Source: Syntrophomonadaceae bacterium (GTDB taxonomy: Bacteria; Bacillota; Dethiobacteria; DTU022). From it: a stretch of DNA of 43,596 nt. Positions within the stretch are counted from its first letter, which is position 1. The number at the start of each line of letters is the position of its first letter. Location: assembly GCA_007119615.1 (NCBI GenBank), contig SKPH01000021.1:1-43596 (forward strand), read 5' to 3'. Under the pieces are notes generated by a model. It was not told the DNA's origin and did no database searches. It saw only the letters and a program-made list of their open reading frames with translations. Both the position numbers and the translations under genes were made by a program. Shown one piece after another: positions 17,230-25,994 of the stretch.

Positions 17230-17397
17230 CCATTTATGAAGAAGTGTTCTATGCCGAAATATAATTCCAGATAAAGTTGATCATTCTGGAGTAAGATTTA
17301 AGTGAATAATTGCGCATGGTTACCGAAAGGGTAAAAATATGTTACAATTATGAAGTAGACATAAAACAGATTGATTCTCGATAGAGGAGGATATGTT

Positions 17398-17586
17398 ATG
17401 TTGGGTAGAATTGGTCCGTGGGAGATAATCGCAATCTTAGCGGTAATCCTTTTGATTTTCGGTTCGACAAAGCTTCCCGAACTGGCTAAAGCTGTCGGGA
17501 AAAGTGTTGTTGAACTGAAAGAAGGATTGAAAGGCAGCACCGGATCTGACGAGTCGGCCACCCCAAAAACCGATCCTGAAAAATAG
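17398..17586 (+). CDS. tatA: Twin-arginine translocase subunit TatA (second copy)
   Basis: This is a 62-residue TatA paralogue: MLGRIGPWEII, one membrane helix, FGSTKLPELAKAVGKS, then a short charged amphipathic tail. The ATG at 17398 is preceded by GAGGAGG at good spacing, so the upstream in-frame TTG at 17371 is rejected. It differs from the first copy mainly in the tail. No separate TatB is visible, as is usual for Firmicutes. Confidence 0.9.
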   Translation: MLGRIGPWEIIAILAVILLIFGSTKLPELAKAVGKSVVELKEGLKGSTGSDESATPKTDPEK

Positions 17587-17670
17587 GAATGCTGTTCCAT
17601 TCTGATAAGATGATTACAATCAGGGGGGATTGAAAAGCAGCGTCGGAATGCCGGGGGGTATTCATTAAGG

Positions 17671-18384
17671 GTGACTAAAGATAAAGAAAGCACTATGCCC
17701 GTACTCGAGCATCTTGCAGAGTTACGACTGCGTCTGCTTATATCAGCAGGCGCTTTGCTTGTCGCTATAATTTTCTGCTTCGCATACATCGAGTTTATTC
17801 GCGGCATACTAACTTACCCGCTTGAAGGGTTAAGGCTGATATATCTATCGCCTCCTGAAGCTTTTATGGCTAACCTGCGCCTTGCGTTTGTCGGAGGGTT
17901 CATCGTTTCCTCACCGGTTATAATCTATGAGTTACTGGCTTTTGCATTTCCCGGTTTAACCAGGAATGAAAAAATATTTATAATCAGTATTTTGCTTGGA
18001 GCGATTTTCCTTTTCCTAAATGGAGTTGTATTTGCATATTATGTGGCATTTCCCTTCACACTCGGATTTTTCTTGCAGTTTGCCGCTGCTCAGCTCGAAC
18101 CCCGCTTTACGATTAGTGAATACATCTCGTTTGTTCTTTCCTTTCACCTTGCGTTCGGAGTGGTCTTTCAACTGCCCCTGGTGACCTGGGCCCTTGGCAA
18201 GGTTGGCCTGTTGTCAACGCAATTTCTGAGGAGTCACCGGAAAATAGCTTTATTGATAATGCTTATACTGTCGTCAGTAATTACACCGCCTGATATAATA
18301 TCCCAGGTGATAATGCTTGTTCCGCTGGTGCTGCTTTACGAAATAGGAATAATCATGGTTATGATCAGTGAAAAAAACGCCTGA
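17671..18384 (+). CDS. tatC: Twin-arginine translocase subunit TatC
   Basis: This six-helix membrane receptor for twin-arginine signal peptides (237 residues) opens with the family's cytoplasmic segment MPVLEHLAELRLRL. It has the conserved SPPEAFMANLRLA loop, a FVLSFHLAFGVVFQLP segment and the C-terminal SSVITPPDIISQ block. It begins with GTG. A G-rich stretch (GGGGGG) lies about 10 bases upstream. It follows the two tatA genes and precedes mobA, which fits export of molybdenum enzymes. Confidence 0.93.
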   Translation: MTKDKESTMPVLEHLAELRLRLLISAGALLVAIIFCFAYIEFIRGILTYPLEGLRLIYLSPPEAFMANLRLAFVGGFIVSSPVIIYELLAFAFPGLTRNEKIFIISILLGAIFLFLNGVVFAYYVAFPFTLGFFLQFAAAQLEPRFTISEYISFVLSFHLAFGVVFQLPLVTWALGKVGLLSTQFLRSHRKIALLIMLILSSVITPPDIISQVIMLVPLVLLYEIGIIMVMISEKNA

Positions 18385-18434
18385 AATTATTGTCCCGGTA
18401 ATAATGTTGTAATCTCCGTTTAAGGGGTGTAAAT

Positions 18435-19091
18435 TTGAACAGTTGGAGCGATAACAAGAATGAGAGCCGCGGAGCGGTTATACTAGCGGGGGGCGACAGT
18501 AAAAGACTGGGAGAGCCGAAAGCGCTGCTTGATTTTGAAGGACGATCGCTGATTGAGTTGATGATCAGCCGCCTGGGCAGATACTTTGATCAGCTTACCG
18601 TGGTAACAGACAGGCCTGATCTGTACAGCAACCTTCCTGTCCGTTTAACCGGGGACCTGCTTAAAGATGAACAGAAAAGCCCCCTGCGGGGCATTCATGC
18701 CGGGTTGAGTGTTTCGAATTTGCCCTATCAGTTTGTAGCAGCCTGTGATATGCCTTTCCTGAACCTTGAGCTGATTAAGTATATGGAAGAATTTGCTCCT
18801 GATTTTGATGCTGTGGTGCCTCGTATCGGAGAGTATTATCAGCCGCTTCATGCGTATTATAACCGCTCCTGTATTAAAATAATTGAAGAGCAGGTCAGTT
18901 TGGGCCGGTATAAAGTTACCGATTTTTATGACCACTTAAAAATCAGGTTCATCGGCTTGAAGGAAATTTTAAGGATTGATCCCGATCAGGAATCGTTTAT
19001 AAACATTAATACCCGGAGCGATTATGAACTTGCCCTTAAAACCTGGGCGAATAAACAAAAACAAGATAAGATAAGAGACAGGAGGGGATAA
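18435..19091 (+). CDS. mobA: MobA-like molybdenum cofactor guanylyltransferase
   Basis: This 218-residue nucleotidyltransferase has the MobA signature AVILAGGDSKRLGEPKALL at the N-terminus, then DQLTVVTD, SPLRGIHAG and AACDMPFL with the metal-binding Asp. It would join GMP (or another nucleotide) to molybdopterin. It begins with TTG after AGGGGTG. Two bases separate it from the CofE-like gene downstream. Its place next to tat genes fits maturation of Tat-exported molybdoenzymes. A CMP-type specificity (MocA) cannot be excluded. Confidence 0.82.
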   Translation: MNSWSDNKNESRGAVILAGGDSKRLGEPKALLDFEGRSLIELMISRLGRYFDQLTVVTDRPDLYSNLPVRLTGDLLKDEQKSPLRGIHAGLSVSNLPYQFVAACDMPFLNLELIKYMEEFAPDFDAVVPRIGEYYQPLHAYYNRSCIKIIEEQVSLGRYKVTDFYDHLKIRFIGLKEILRIDPDQESFININTRSDYELALKTWANKQKQDKIRDRRG

Positions 19092-19093
19092 GA

Positions 19094-20263
19094 ATGATTG
19101 AAATCCCGGATTATGTTGGGCCAATGGCTTTTGGCCTGAAAATGGGTGTTATCTTGCCTGGGATGGATATTGTGGAAAAGGTAAGTGAACCTTTAACCCA
19201 ATGTCATCGTGACGGCATGCTTGGCGACGGAGATGTTATCTGTGTAACTGAATCTATTGTGGCCCGCGCTCAAAACAATTATGTCACAATCGATGATATT
19301 GCCCGGGAAATACAAGGGAAATTAAATTTATCAGAAGACAGCAGAGTGGCCGTGGTTTTTCCTATTGCCAGCCGAAACCGTTTTTCAATGATTATGAAGG
19401 GGATAGCCAGATCTGTCCCTCGCGGTGAAGTGGTAGTCCAGCTTTCATTCCCTGTCGATGAAGTTGGCAATCAGGTAATTGATACCGAGTTTGTTGAAAA
19501 GCTGGGTAAAGATCTGATTAGCCCCGAAGATCTTGAAGGGCATAGTTTCAGGCATCCGGTTACGGGTGTGGATTATATTAACCTTTACAATGAGATCATC
19601 AGAACAGAAGGAGCAAAGCCGGTCATTTTTCTATCAAACGATCCCCTGCGCGTTCTCAGGTTTGAACCGGAAGGCATTATTGCAGCCGATATCCATACCA
19701 GGTCTCTAACTAAAAAAATAGTTTGCAGCAAATTTCGAAACTGTATTACATTGGATCAGGTATGCACTGAAGGTGCATCGTGCTCAGAATGGGGATTGTT
19801 GGGCAGCAATATGTCCTCAGGTGAAAGGCTTAAGCTGGCTCCGCGTGACGGTTTCAAGGTTGTTAACCGCCTGAAAGAAAAATTGAAAGAGGATCTTGGT
19901 ATAGATGTACAGGTGATGATTTATGGAGACGGTGCATACCTTGATCCCTCAAGCGGTATATATGAACTGGCTGATCCCCGGGCGGCCTTTGCTGCTACGG
20001 AAGGCTTAAATTGTGTCCGGGAAGGTTTCAAATACAAGTACCTGGCTGACCAATGCTTCCATGAAGAAAAAAAGAACGCGGAAGAAATTGAGGCAATCCT
20101 GCTGGATAACAGCCGCCGGGTGGGGTTGACTGAAGATTGTATTGACAGGGAAGGAACCACACCGCGGCGGATGGAAGATGTTCTTGCCAGCCTGGCTGAC
20201 TTGGTGAGCGGTTCTGCCGATGCCGGCACCCCCGTGGTAGTTTTAAGAGGTTTTCTTAAATAG
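19094..20263 (+). CDS. CofE-like glutamate ligase family protein (F420-0:gamma-glutamyl ligase fold)
   Basis: This 389-residue protein resembles the coenzyme F420-0:L-glutamate ligase family in its N-terminal block (EKVSEPL...LGDGDVICVTESIVARAQ) and in the central NDPLRVLRFEPEGIIAADIH. Known CofE adds gamma-linked glutamates to F420 using GTP and a metal. The protein is longer than archaeal CofE and has a Cys-containing stretch around residues 212-240 (CSKFRNC...VCTEGASC) that may bind metal. No other F420 genes are in the window. Coupling to mobA (2 bases, GGAGGGG site) suggests a cofactor substrate, which is inference. Its end overlaps the convergent lnt by 21 bases. Confidence 0.65.
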   Translation: MIEIPDYVGPMAFGLKMGVILPGMDIVEKVSEPLTQCHRDGMLGDGDVICVTESIVARAQNNYVTIDDIAREIQGKLNLSEDSRVAVVFPIASRNRFSMIMKGIARSVPRGEVVVQLSFPVDEVGNQVIDTEFVEKLGKDLISPEDLEGHSFRHPVTGVDYINLYNEIIRTEGAKPVIFLSNDPLRVLRFEPEGIIAADIHTRSLTKKIVCSKFRNCITLDQVCTEGASCSEWGLLGSNMSSGERLKLAPRDGFKVVNRLKEKLKEDLGIDVQVMIYGDGAYLDPSSGIYELADPRAAFAATEGLNCVREGFKYKYLADQCFHEEKKNAEEIEAILLDNSRRVGLTEDCIDREGTTPRRMEDVLASLADLVSGSADAGTPVVVLRGFLK

Positions 20264-21784
20264 TCCTGCGTTGATATGGTATGGCACTGTGATTAGAAGA
20301 AATACGATCCAGATGATCGGAAAGTAATCGCCAAATTGAACGTAGAAAGTATCCCGGGTAATTAGATCCAGGGGCAGTGTAAAGATCGCGGCTTCATTCT
20401 TACCTGAACGGAAGAGTTCACGGCCGCGGTGATCAAATGATATGGTGATGCCGCTGTTGGCTACCTGGGTCACACCGGAACCCATTTCGGCTGCCCTGAT
20501 AGCAGCTGCCTGGGCATGCAATTCCAACCCGATCGATTCGCCAAACCAGTTATCATTTGTTGCGACAAAGAGGTGACGGCTGCCCTTTGCAGCAATTAAC
20601 CGGGTATGATCGCCGAAATAAGACTCAAAGCAAACTGCTCCACCTACCGGGTTGCCCTCGACTTGAAACACGGTTATTTCTTCACCGGCTGTATAACTGC
20701 CCAAGAGCAGATCCAATTCCAATATCCGGTTTAACAGTTGGTCCAGGGGAAAGTACTCAACAAAGGGAACCAGGCGGTGCTTTTTGTATACAGGCACTTC
20801 TTCCTGCCCCGGGGTAAAAAGAGTAATTGAATTAAAGAGTTGATCGCCTTCCCGAATCCTCGCTCCGTAAAGTATACTAACTTCGTGTTCTTCCGCAAGC
20901 TGTACTATCAATGGATGGTGTTTTTCTCCTGCAGAAAAGTTAAGTTTAGCTACGGTTTCCGGCCAGACAACAAGCTCTATATCCGGCTCACGGTTTAAAG
21001 CGGTGGCGGTTAGGGTTAGATAAAGCTGAACAATATCTTCGTTACTGCTGTCAATTATTTGATCTGGATTGCTGTTGCCCTGAATCAGTGCGACTGAAAG
21101 GTGCTGCTCATCATTTTGTACAGTCTGCAGATCGGGTAGTAGAAGCCCTGTCGAAAGCAAGAATAAAAAAATACCGGCTATGAGGCCCAGCTCCGGTCCT
21201 TTTAATTTTTTCCGGTATAATAGCAAAATAATAACCTGGAAAAAGACCATCAGGAAGGGTAGTCCCCAATAGCCGTACTGGGATGCAATATTAAGCAGCG
21301 TGGGGTAACCCCATTGAGTGTAACCAAGATAACCTACATTGTATGCAGTAAAGCCGAGTGAACGAAGGTACTCTGAAAATAGCCATAAAGAGGGTGTTGC
21401 CAGGGCTATAAACCAGGTTTTTCCGGTCCGGTTGATCAGGGAAGCTCCCAGGGCGAACAAACCATTAAAGAGGCTGATATATAGAACCAGGGCTGCTATG
21501 GCGGCAACCGCCAGTGTTGTGGATAGATAAGGGAAAAGAACGTTGGTGAGATAAAAGTTTAAATAAAAATGTAGAGGCACTCCAAAAATAAAGCCTGCCC
21601 AAAAAGCCTTTTGTGGATTAACCGTTAAAACAATTGTGAGCAGCGGCAGTAGTGCAAACCATGCTAGATAACCCTGTTCGAAGGGTGGAAAAGCAGCAAT
21701 CAATAACAACCCCGATAGTACCGGGAGAAGTATTGTTTGTTTTCCCTGCAGGATACTTTTCAGGTTGATTCTATTAGTCGCCAA
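20243..21784 (-). CDS. lnt: Apolipoprotein N-acyltransferase
   Basis: This integral membrane enzyme adds the third acyl chain to the N-terminal cysteine of lipoproteins (513 residues). It has six or so N-terminal hydrophobic helices (18-215), a carbon-nitrogen hydrolase domain (about 228-475) and a final helix. The catalytic triad is visible as Glu276 (VVWPETVAK), Lys335 (VYKKHRLVPFVEYFP) and Cys385 (GGAVCFESYF). These match E267, K335 and C387 of the E. coli enzyme. It begins with TTG with GGAGAT upstream. Lnt is unusual in low-GC Firmicutes, where other acylation routes are common. Several lipoproteins are encoded nearby. Confidence 0.9.
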   Translation of the reverse strand: MATNRINLKSILQGKQTILLPVLSGLLLIAAFPPFEQGYLAWFALLPLLTIVLTVNPQKAFWAGFIFGVPLHFYLNFYLTNVLFPYLSTTLAVAAIAALVLYISLFNGLFALGASLINRTGKTWFIALATPSLWLFSEYLRSLGFTAYNVGYLGYTQWGYPTLLNIASQYGYWGLPFLMVFFQVIILLLYRKKLKGPELGLIAGIFLFLLSTGLLLPDLQTVQNDEQHLSVALIQGNSNPDQIIDSSNEDIVQLYLTLTATALNREPDIELVVWPETVAKLNFSAGEKHHPLIVQLAEEHEVSILYGARIREGDQLFNSITLFTPGQEEVPVYKKHRLVPFVEYFPLDQLLNRILELDLLLGSYTAGEEITVFQVEGNPVGGAVCFESYFGDHTRLIAAKGSRHLFVATNDNWFGESIGLELHAQAAAIRAAEMGSGVTQVANSGITISFDHRGRELFRSGKNEAAIFTLPLDLITRDTFYVQFGDYFPIIWIVFLLITVPYHINAGLFKKTS

Positions 21785-22007
21785 AAGAGTTTATCTCCCG
21801 TATCCACAATTTAATGGAAAATTCGATCAGTATTGAAGGACATTGTAGCATACTGAGGAAAATTTGAAAACAGAACGGGTCGGGAAACCAATCTTGACCG
21901 TGATCTCTTTGAATGGTATAAATGACTTAGTTAATATTTGACACGGTTAATAGTTTAGCGCTTTAAGTAAATAAAGAGGAGAGAGTGCAATAAAAAACGA
22001 AAACCGG

Positions 22008-22460
22008 ATGATTGACTATATTAAAGAACTCGACCAGGTTTTTAGCCGCCTAATCTACAGGGTAAGAGTCTTACACAATCGCTATACGGTAGATGAGATA
22101 ACTGATACCCAGTATGTAGTGCTCCGTGCGGTGAGAAAAGCGCCCTGCAATACATCCTATCTCGCCCATATGCTCGGGGTAACTTTAAGCGCTATTACGG
22201 CACTAATCAATCGCCTGCACAGGATGGGCCTTGTTACGAGACAAAGGCATGAAAAGGATCGGAGGCAGGTCTGGATCTCTATTACCCCAAAAGGGTCGCA
22301 GGTTTTGGAAGATGTGGAGGAGAGGCGTAACCTGCTCCTGGCTGTTTATCTCTCACGCATTCCTGAAGATGAGCTGCAGCAGCTATTAGAACTTTTACAT
22401 AACGCTGTCAATCTATTTGAACGCGATGATATCCTCGATGAGGATGTTATAAAAACTTAG
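22008..22460 (+). CDS. MarR-family transcriptional regulator
   Basis: This 150-residue winged-helix regulator has the MarR pattern: helix-turn-helix LAHMLGVTLSAITALINRLHRMGLV, the wing RQRHEKDRRQVWISITPKG and a C-terminal dimer helix (given here in overlapping pieces). These dimers repress nearby genes and respond to phenolic or oxidant ligands. The closest ribosome site (AGAGGAGAGAG, 21975-21985) is about 23 bases upstream of the ATG but 5-8 bases from an in-frame ATA at 21990, so the true start may be six codons earlier. The neighbours are on the opposite strand, and the target is unknown. Confidence 0.85.
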   Translation: MIDYIKELDQVFSRLIYRVRVLHNRYTVDEITDTQYVVLRAVRKAPCNTSYLAHMLGVTLSAITALINRLHRMGLVTRQRHEKDRRQVWISITPKGSQVLEDVEERRNLLLAVYLSRIPEDELQQLLELLHNAVNLFERDDILDEDVIKT

Positions 22461-22506
22461 CGGCATCAGCATAAATTAATTTATGACAGCTCTTTAAACT
22501 CACACT

Positions 22507-23445
22507 CTATTTAGTCTCGATGTCGGTTTCTACTTTAGCTCTGCGCTTCGAAAGTTTCCGAACTATCAGCCAGACCAAAACGGCCAGCAAACCCAAAACA
22601 ATCACAATTGGCAGCAGAGCTGAAAAGGCAATTATAATATAGGAAACTGAATTTAGAATTATATTGATGCTTGCAATGAAAGTTTGAACAATTCTGCTGC
22701 CCAGGTTATGAAAAGCATAGGGTGAAATAATTTCCGTTGGTATTGCCTCTTCCCGAAGAGATAGATGAATAGTAGAAAAAGAAACCTGATCTTTCAAGTA
22801 GTCGAACTGAGCAGTCATGGTCTCAACTTCTCCCCTGATCCGGAATAATTCTCTTTCTACCTCCAGGATCTCTTCAACGGTATCGGCCAATTCCAGAATT
22901 TCTACCAACCGCGCTTCCTGGGCTTTTTGGTTATTTAAACGTGACTCGAGGTCGATATACTGCATGGTGACATCATCAAGCCCGGTTTGCATATTTGTTG
23001 CTTTGCCGAGTGCTTCGAGTTGAAGCATTACAGGGTCAAAGTTTTTGTCCGGAACACGTAGAGTTAAATATGCAGCGTACTGCCCCTCCCTCACTTCGTA
23101 AACATTCGAGTTGCTGACAATTCCTCCAGCGCCTCCGACAATACTGTTTACCTCGTCCATTGCTTCCCTGGTGTCTGAAACAGTCAGATCCAGTGAACCG
23201 CTGCGGATAACGTGGCGCAGCGCGGATTCCCCAACTCTGCCGCTAACCATATCACCACGTTCTTCAGCTGCTTCGTCACTGTCAAAGTAATAATCTTCGG
23301 CAGGATCCACTTCAGGCCCCATATAGTCCTTGGAAGCCCTGTTTGAATCTAAATAGCTTGCAGCACCACAGGAAGTCAGAAACATTCCTGCCAGACCGGA
23401 CACCAGGACCAACGTAATGAAAATTACTGTTTTTTTTGCAGGCAT
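22507..23445 (-). CDS. DUF4349 lipoprotein with coiled coil
   Basis: This is a predicted membrane-anchored lipoprotein of about 312 residues. The signal peptide ends in the lipobox LTSC. The DUF4349 region follows (IRSGSLDLTVSDTREAM... VPDKNFDPVM), then a long coiled coil (about 160-225, ESRLNNQKAQEARLVEILE...), and a C-terminal transmembrane helix followed by a basic tail. I chose the ATG at 23445 because AGGAGAG sits 8 bases upstream. A TTG ten codons earlier lacks a site. The DUF4349 function is not established. Lipid anchor plus C-terminal helix implies both ends at the membrane. Confidence 0.82.
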   Translation of the reverse strand: MPAKKTVIFITLVLVSGLAGMFLTSCGAASYLDSNRASKDYMGPEVDPAEDYYFDSDEAAEERGDMVSGRVGESALRHVIRSGSLDLTVSDTREAMDEVNSIVGGAGGIVSNSNVYEVREGQYAAYLTLRVPDKNFDPVMLQLEALGKATNMQTGLDDVTMQYIDLESRLNNQKAQEARLVEILELADTVEEILEVERELFRIRGEVETMTAQFDYLKDQVSFSTIHLSLREEAIPTEIISPYAFHNLGSRIVQTFIASINIILNSVSYIIIAFSALLPIVIVLGLLAVLVWLIVRKLSKRRAKVETDIETK

Positions 23446-23747
23446 CCTTTTCACTCTCCTTTTCCCAAGTGACAACCGGAGCCGGAGTACGGTTCCCTGG
23501 CAAGTACAGACATTATCAGAAGTTAGTTAATTTTTAAAACTGGTGATCATGTAACGCTGAACTTCGGATCGACCGGTATTCCGCCGGTCCGCTTGCTACG
23601 AAATCATCGCTATTCTTAACGCATCCTCCGCAACGTTACGGCTTTTCATTTTTACTTCCTTGCCTGTAGAGTAATATAGTTATGCTCTCTGCAGGCCCAA
23701 AAAAGCAAGCCATATCAGGAGCTTTCAATCTGGATTATTTTGAAGTA

Positions 23748-23756
23748 TGTTATAAT
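23748..23756 (+). promoter_or_regulatory. Extended -10 promoter (TGTTATAAT)
   Basis: TG-n-TATAAT at 23748-23756 is an exact extended -10 element. Transcription would start near 23763, just at the GGAGGATT ribosome site of the zinc-ribbon gene, giving a very short leader. No good -35 is needed or seen. Confidence 0.5.
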
Positions 23757-23776
23757 TGTTATGGAGGATTATTTTA

Positions 23777-24334
23777 ATGAAAGAAAAATATTGCAGCACA
23801 TGTGGTCAGGATTTCAAACCCGGTGAGCTTTCAATCCGCTGCCGCCTGTGCATGCGCAATTATCATGCCGGGTGCTGGGAAAAAACCGGTGGTTGTACCA
23901 CCTGGGGATGCGCCGGTAAACCATTGCTTGAAGACAATAATCAGCCTGTATCTTATAAACGCTGCCGCTTTTGCGGAGAAGAGATTATCGAATTTGCAAC
24001 AAAATGCCGCTATTGCCGGTCATTGCTTGAAGAAAACGAATTTTCCAGTCCAGGGCCTTCTCCTAAGAGGAGCCGTAACACCACCACTGGTTTTAGGAAA
24101 GATCCCATTTTAACCGGACTTCTTAATTTGATTTTTCCAGGTGCAGGCTATATGTATCTGGGCCAGTTCAGTAAGGGACTGATCTGGTTTCTAGTCGCTA
24201 TCGCAGCCTGGTTTTTTACTCGCGGTCTCGGCCTAATTGCTGTTTATATTTGGGTCATGTACGACTCATCCAGACAGGCAGTGATGATGAATCGCGGAAT
24301 ACCTTCCGGAAAGAAAACGATTCAACGCCCCTGA
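23777..24334 (+). CDS. Zinc-ribbon/RING-like membrane protein
   Basis: This 185-residue protein has two Cys-rich modules and a hydrophobic tail. The first (CSTCG... CRLCMRNYHAGCWEKTGGC...WGC, residues about 6-48) has C/H spacing like a RING- or PHD-type zinc fold. The second (CRFCGEEI...KCRYC, about 64-85) is a UPF0547-like double-CxxC ribbon. After a Ser/Pro/Arg linker, residues 108-170 hold two membrane helices with GLLNLIFPGAGYMYLGQF, the pattern of TM2-domain proteins. The ATG at 23777 follows GGAGGATT. The function is unknown. Cys-rich heads on TM2 proteins may sense or recruit partners at the membrane. Confidence 0.75.
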   Translation: MKEKYCSTCGQDFKPGELSIRCRLCMRNYHAGCWEKTGGCTTWGCAGKPLLEDNNQPVSYKRCRFCGEEIIEFATKCRYCRSLLEENEFSSPGPSPKRSRNTTTGFRKDPILTGLLNLIFPGAGYMYLGQFSKGLIWFLVAIAAWFFTRGLGLIAVYIWVMYDSSRQAVMMNRGIPSGKKTIQRP

Positions 24335-24503
24335 CAGCTTTCTTTGCTCCATCCATCCAGAAATAACTCTAATAGATTTAATCTTTATATTTTACAAAAT
24401 ATTATAATTTACATGCAGGATTTCTTCCGGTAATGTAGAACCTTGCTTAAAGTTATAAGTTTGGGTTAATGATCTGCCAAAACCCAACCTCCTATTTCTT
24501 TTT

Positions 24504-24532
24504 ATTACAGGGTCTTAACCCTGTAATTTTTT
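24504..24532 (+). terminator. Rho-independent terminator
   Basis: A 10-bp perfect stem (ATTACAGGGT/ACCCTGTAAT) with a 4-base loop is followed by a run of T on the plus strand (about 24527-24532). It serves the zinc-ribbon gene about 170 bases upstream. The stop codon of the minus-strand methyltransferase lies in its loop. Confidence 0.75.
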
Positions 24533-25768
24533 GTTGAACAAGACAATCCGGTTACTATTTGTCCCGGAGCAATTATTTTTAATACCCCAAATATTCGAGG
24601 TTTTAGTAAAATTTTGCCGGTTAATAACTATACCTGCACATTCAAAACCATTATCTATTCCGATGGGGATGATCTCTTCTTCAAGTTTCAAGCGCCCTCT
24701 TTTAACTTCACCAACCTCAAAAGCGATCCATCCACCCGGTCTGGTAATGCGATAAAGTTCATTGAAGACAGCGCTCATTTTTGATGTCCACTCATCCAGC
24801 GTTTTTGCCATCGTAAGCCGCTTTTCGATTGCCTCCAGGTTGATGTTGTTGAACCAGCAGCGCAGCCAATTATCCCCGGAATACTGAACTACATCTAAAA
24901 AGGGGGGGGAGGTTACGGTCAGGTCAACACTTTCCGCAGGAATGGTTTTTGTATCAGAGGCATCGCTTATCAGGAACTGGGCGCTTAATGATGCTTTTCT
25001 CAGTCGCATCACTTGATCGGGGGAGAGGTTGCGGGTCAACTGCACTGTTTTTCTTAAAATAATACTTCTAACATCACGGTAAGTGGGCTGCTGATTACGC
25101 CTGGAGTTGATAATTTTCTGGCGTTTTGCAGAGACTGCCTGGTTCGGTGGCATAGTATAAACTGAAAAAAACCCTGTAGAGTGACCGGTTAGCCGGTTTG
25201 TAGCAACCATTCTGATCCATTTATCAATATTATCCATAGATTCTTCTTTCTGCGACGTCAGGTATTTGCGCAGAGAGAGAAGTTCCGCTTCGGTCCGGAA
25301 ATGGTAAAACATCGAAAGATCAATTTCATTTTCCGGTTTATTATCAAATGGTATTTCCGACAACCGCTTTTCGATGGCCCGAACCGGAGGGAGAGCAAGC
25401 CTTGGCTCGCTTAGTATTTGGCTCAGGGGGTTGACATCATTTGCGATAACTTTCCGGTCCATTAGGCCAGTTTCGATAGCGGTCGTCCCACGGCCGGCGA
25501 AAGGGTCGTAAACAGTATCGCCTTTATTGGTAAAGAGGTTAATAAAGAAACGGGGCAGTTGAGGTTTAAAGCATGCCCGGTAAGAAATTTCATGGATTGC
25601 CGAGGCCTGCCTCTGCCGGGATGTCCAGAACTCATTAATATAGCGGTTTATTTTGGTGGCCCCGGCAGAAAACTCTTCAATTATAGTTGTTTTCTCGGCC
25701 GATAACTGGTTTTTTTCTTCAAAAACAGACTTTTCCAGAGATTTCAATATTGCCCGGTCAACAGGCAC
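24515..25768 (-). CDS. Orphan site-specific DNA methyltransferase (N4/N6 amino type)
   Basis: This 417-residue protein has S-adenosylmethionine motif I DPFAGRGTTAIE at about 88-99 and catalytic motif IV TSPPF at about 286-290. About 190 residues between them could hold the target recognition domain, an alpha-like motif order. TSPP(F/Y) favours N4-cytosine but does not exclude N6-adenine methylation. No restriction endonuclease or other defence gene is adjacent, so it is a solitary methylase. GTG at 25768 has GAGGTG six bases upstream. A GTG five codons earlier lacks a site. Confidence 0.8.
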   Translation of the reverse strand: MPVDRAILKSLEKSVFEEKNQLSAEKTTIIEEFSAGATKINRYINEFWTSRQRQASAIHEISYRACFKPQLPRFFINLFTNKGDTVYDPFAGRGTTAIETGLMDRKVIANDVNPLSQILSEPRLALPPVRAIEKRLSEIPFDNKPENEIDLSMFYHFRTEAELLSLRKYLTSQKEESMDNIDKWIRMVATNRLTGHSTGFFSVYTMPPNQAVSAKRQKIINSRRNQQPTYRDVRSIILRKTVQLTRNLSPDQVMRLRKASLSAQFLISDASDTKTIPAESVDLTVTSPPFLDVVQYSGDNWLRCWFNNINLEAIEKRLTMAKTLDEWTSKMSAVFNELYRITRPGGWIAFEVGEVKRGRLKLEEEIIPIGIDNGFECAGIVINRQNFTKTSNIWGIKNNCSGTNSNRIVLFNKKLQG

Positions 25769-25994
25769 AGTCAGGCACCTCACTTAAAGCTGCAGGTTAC
25801 TATTAATTATAGCAGATATCAGACCGGTGGAGGTCTGCTTGTCATAGCATTTTGGATATGATATAGTTTAAATTGGTATTGAAAAGAAGAGATGAACTTG
25901 AAAAGATCTTAACCCACCGGCTATCAGCAAGGCAAAGGTACTTTAAGTTAATCCGCTTTTTAATCCTAATTTATTGTTAAAGGAGTTTGTTAGC

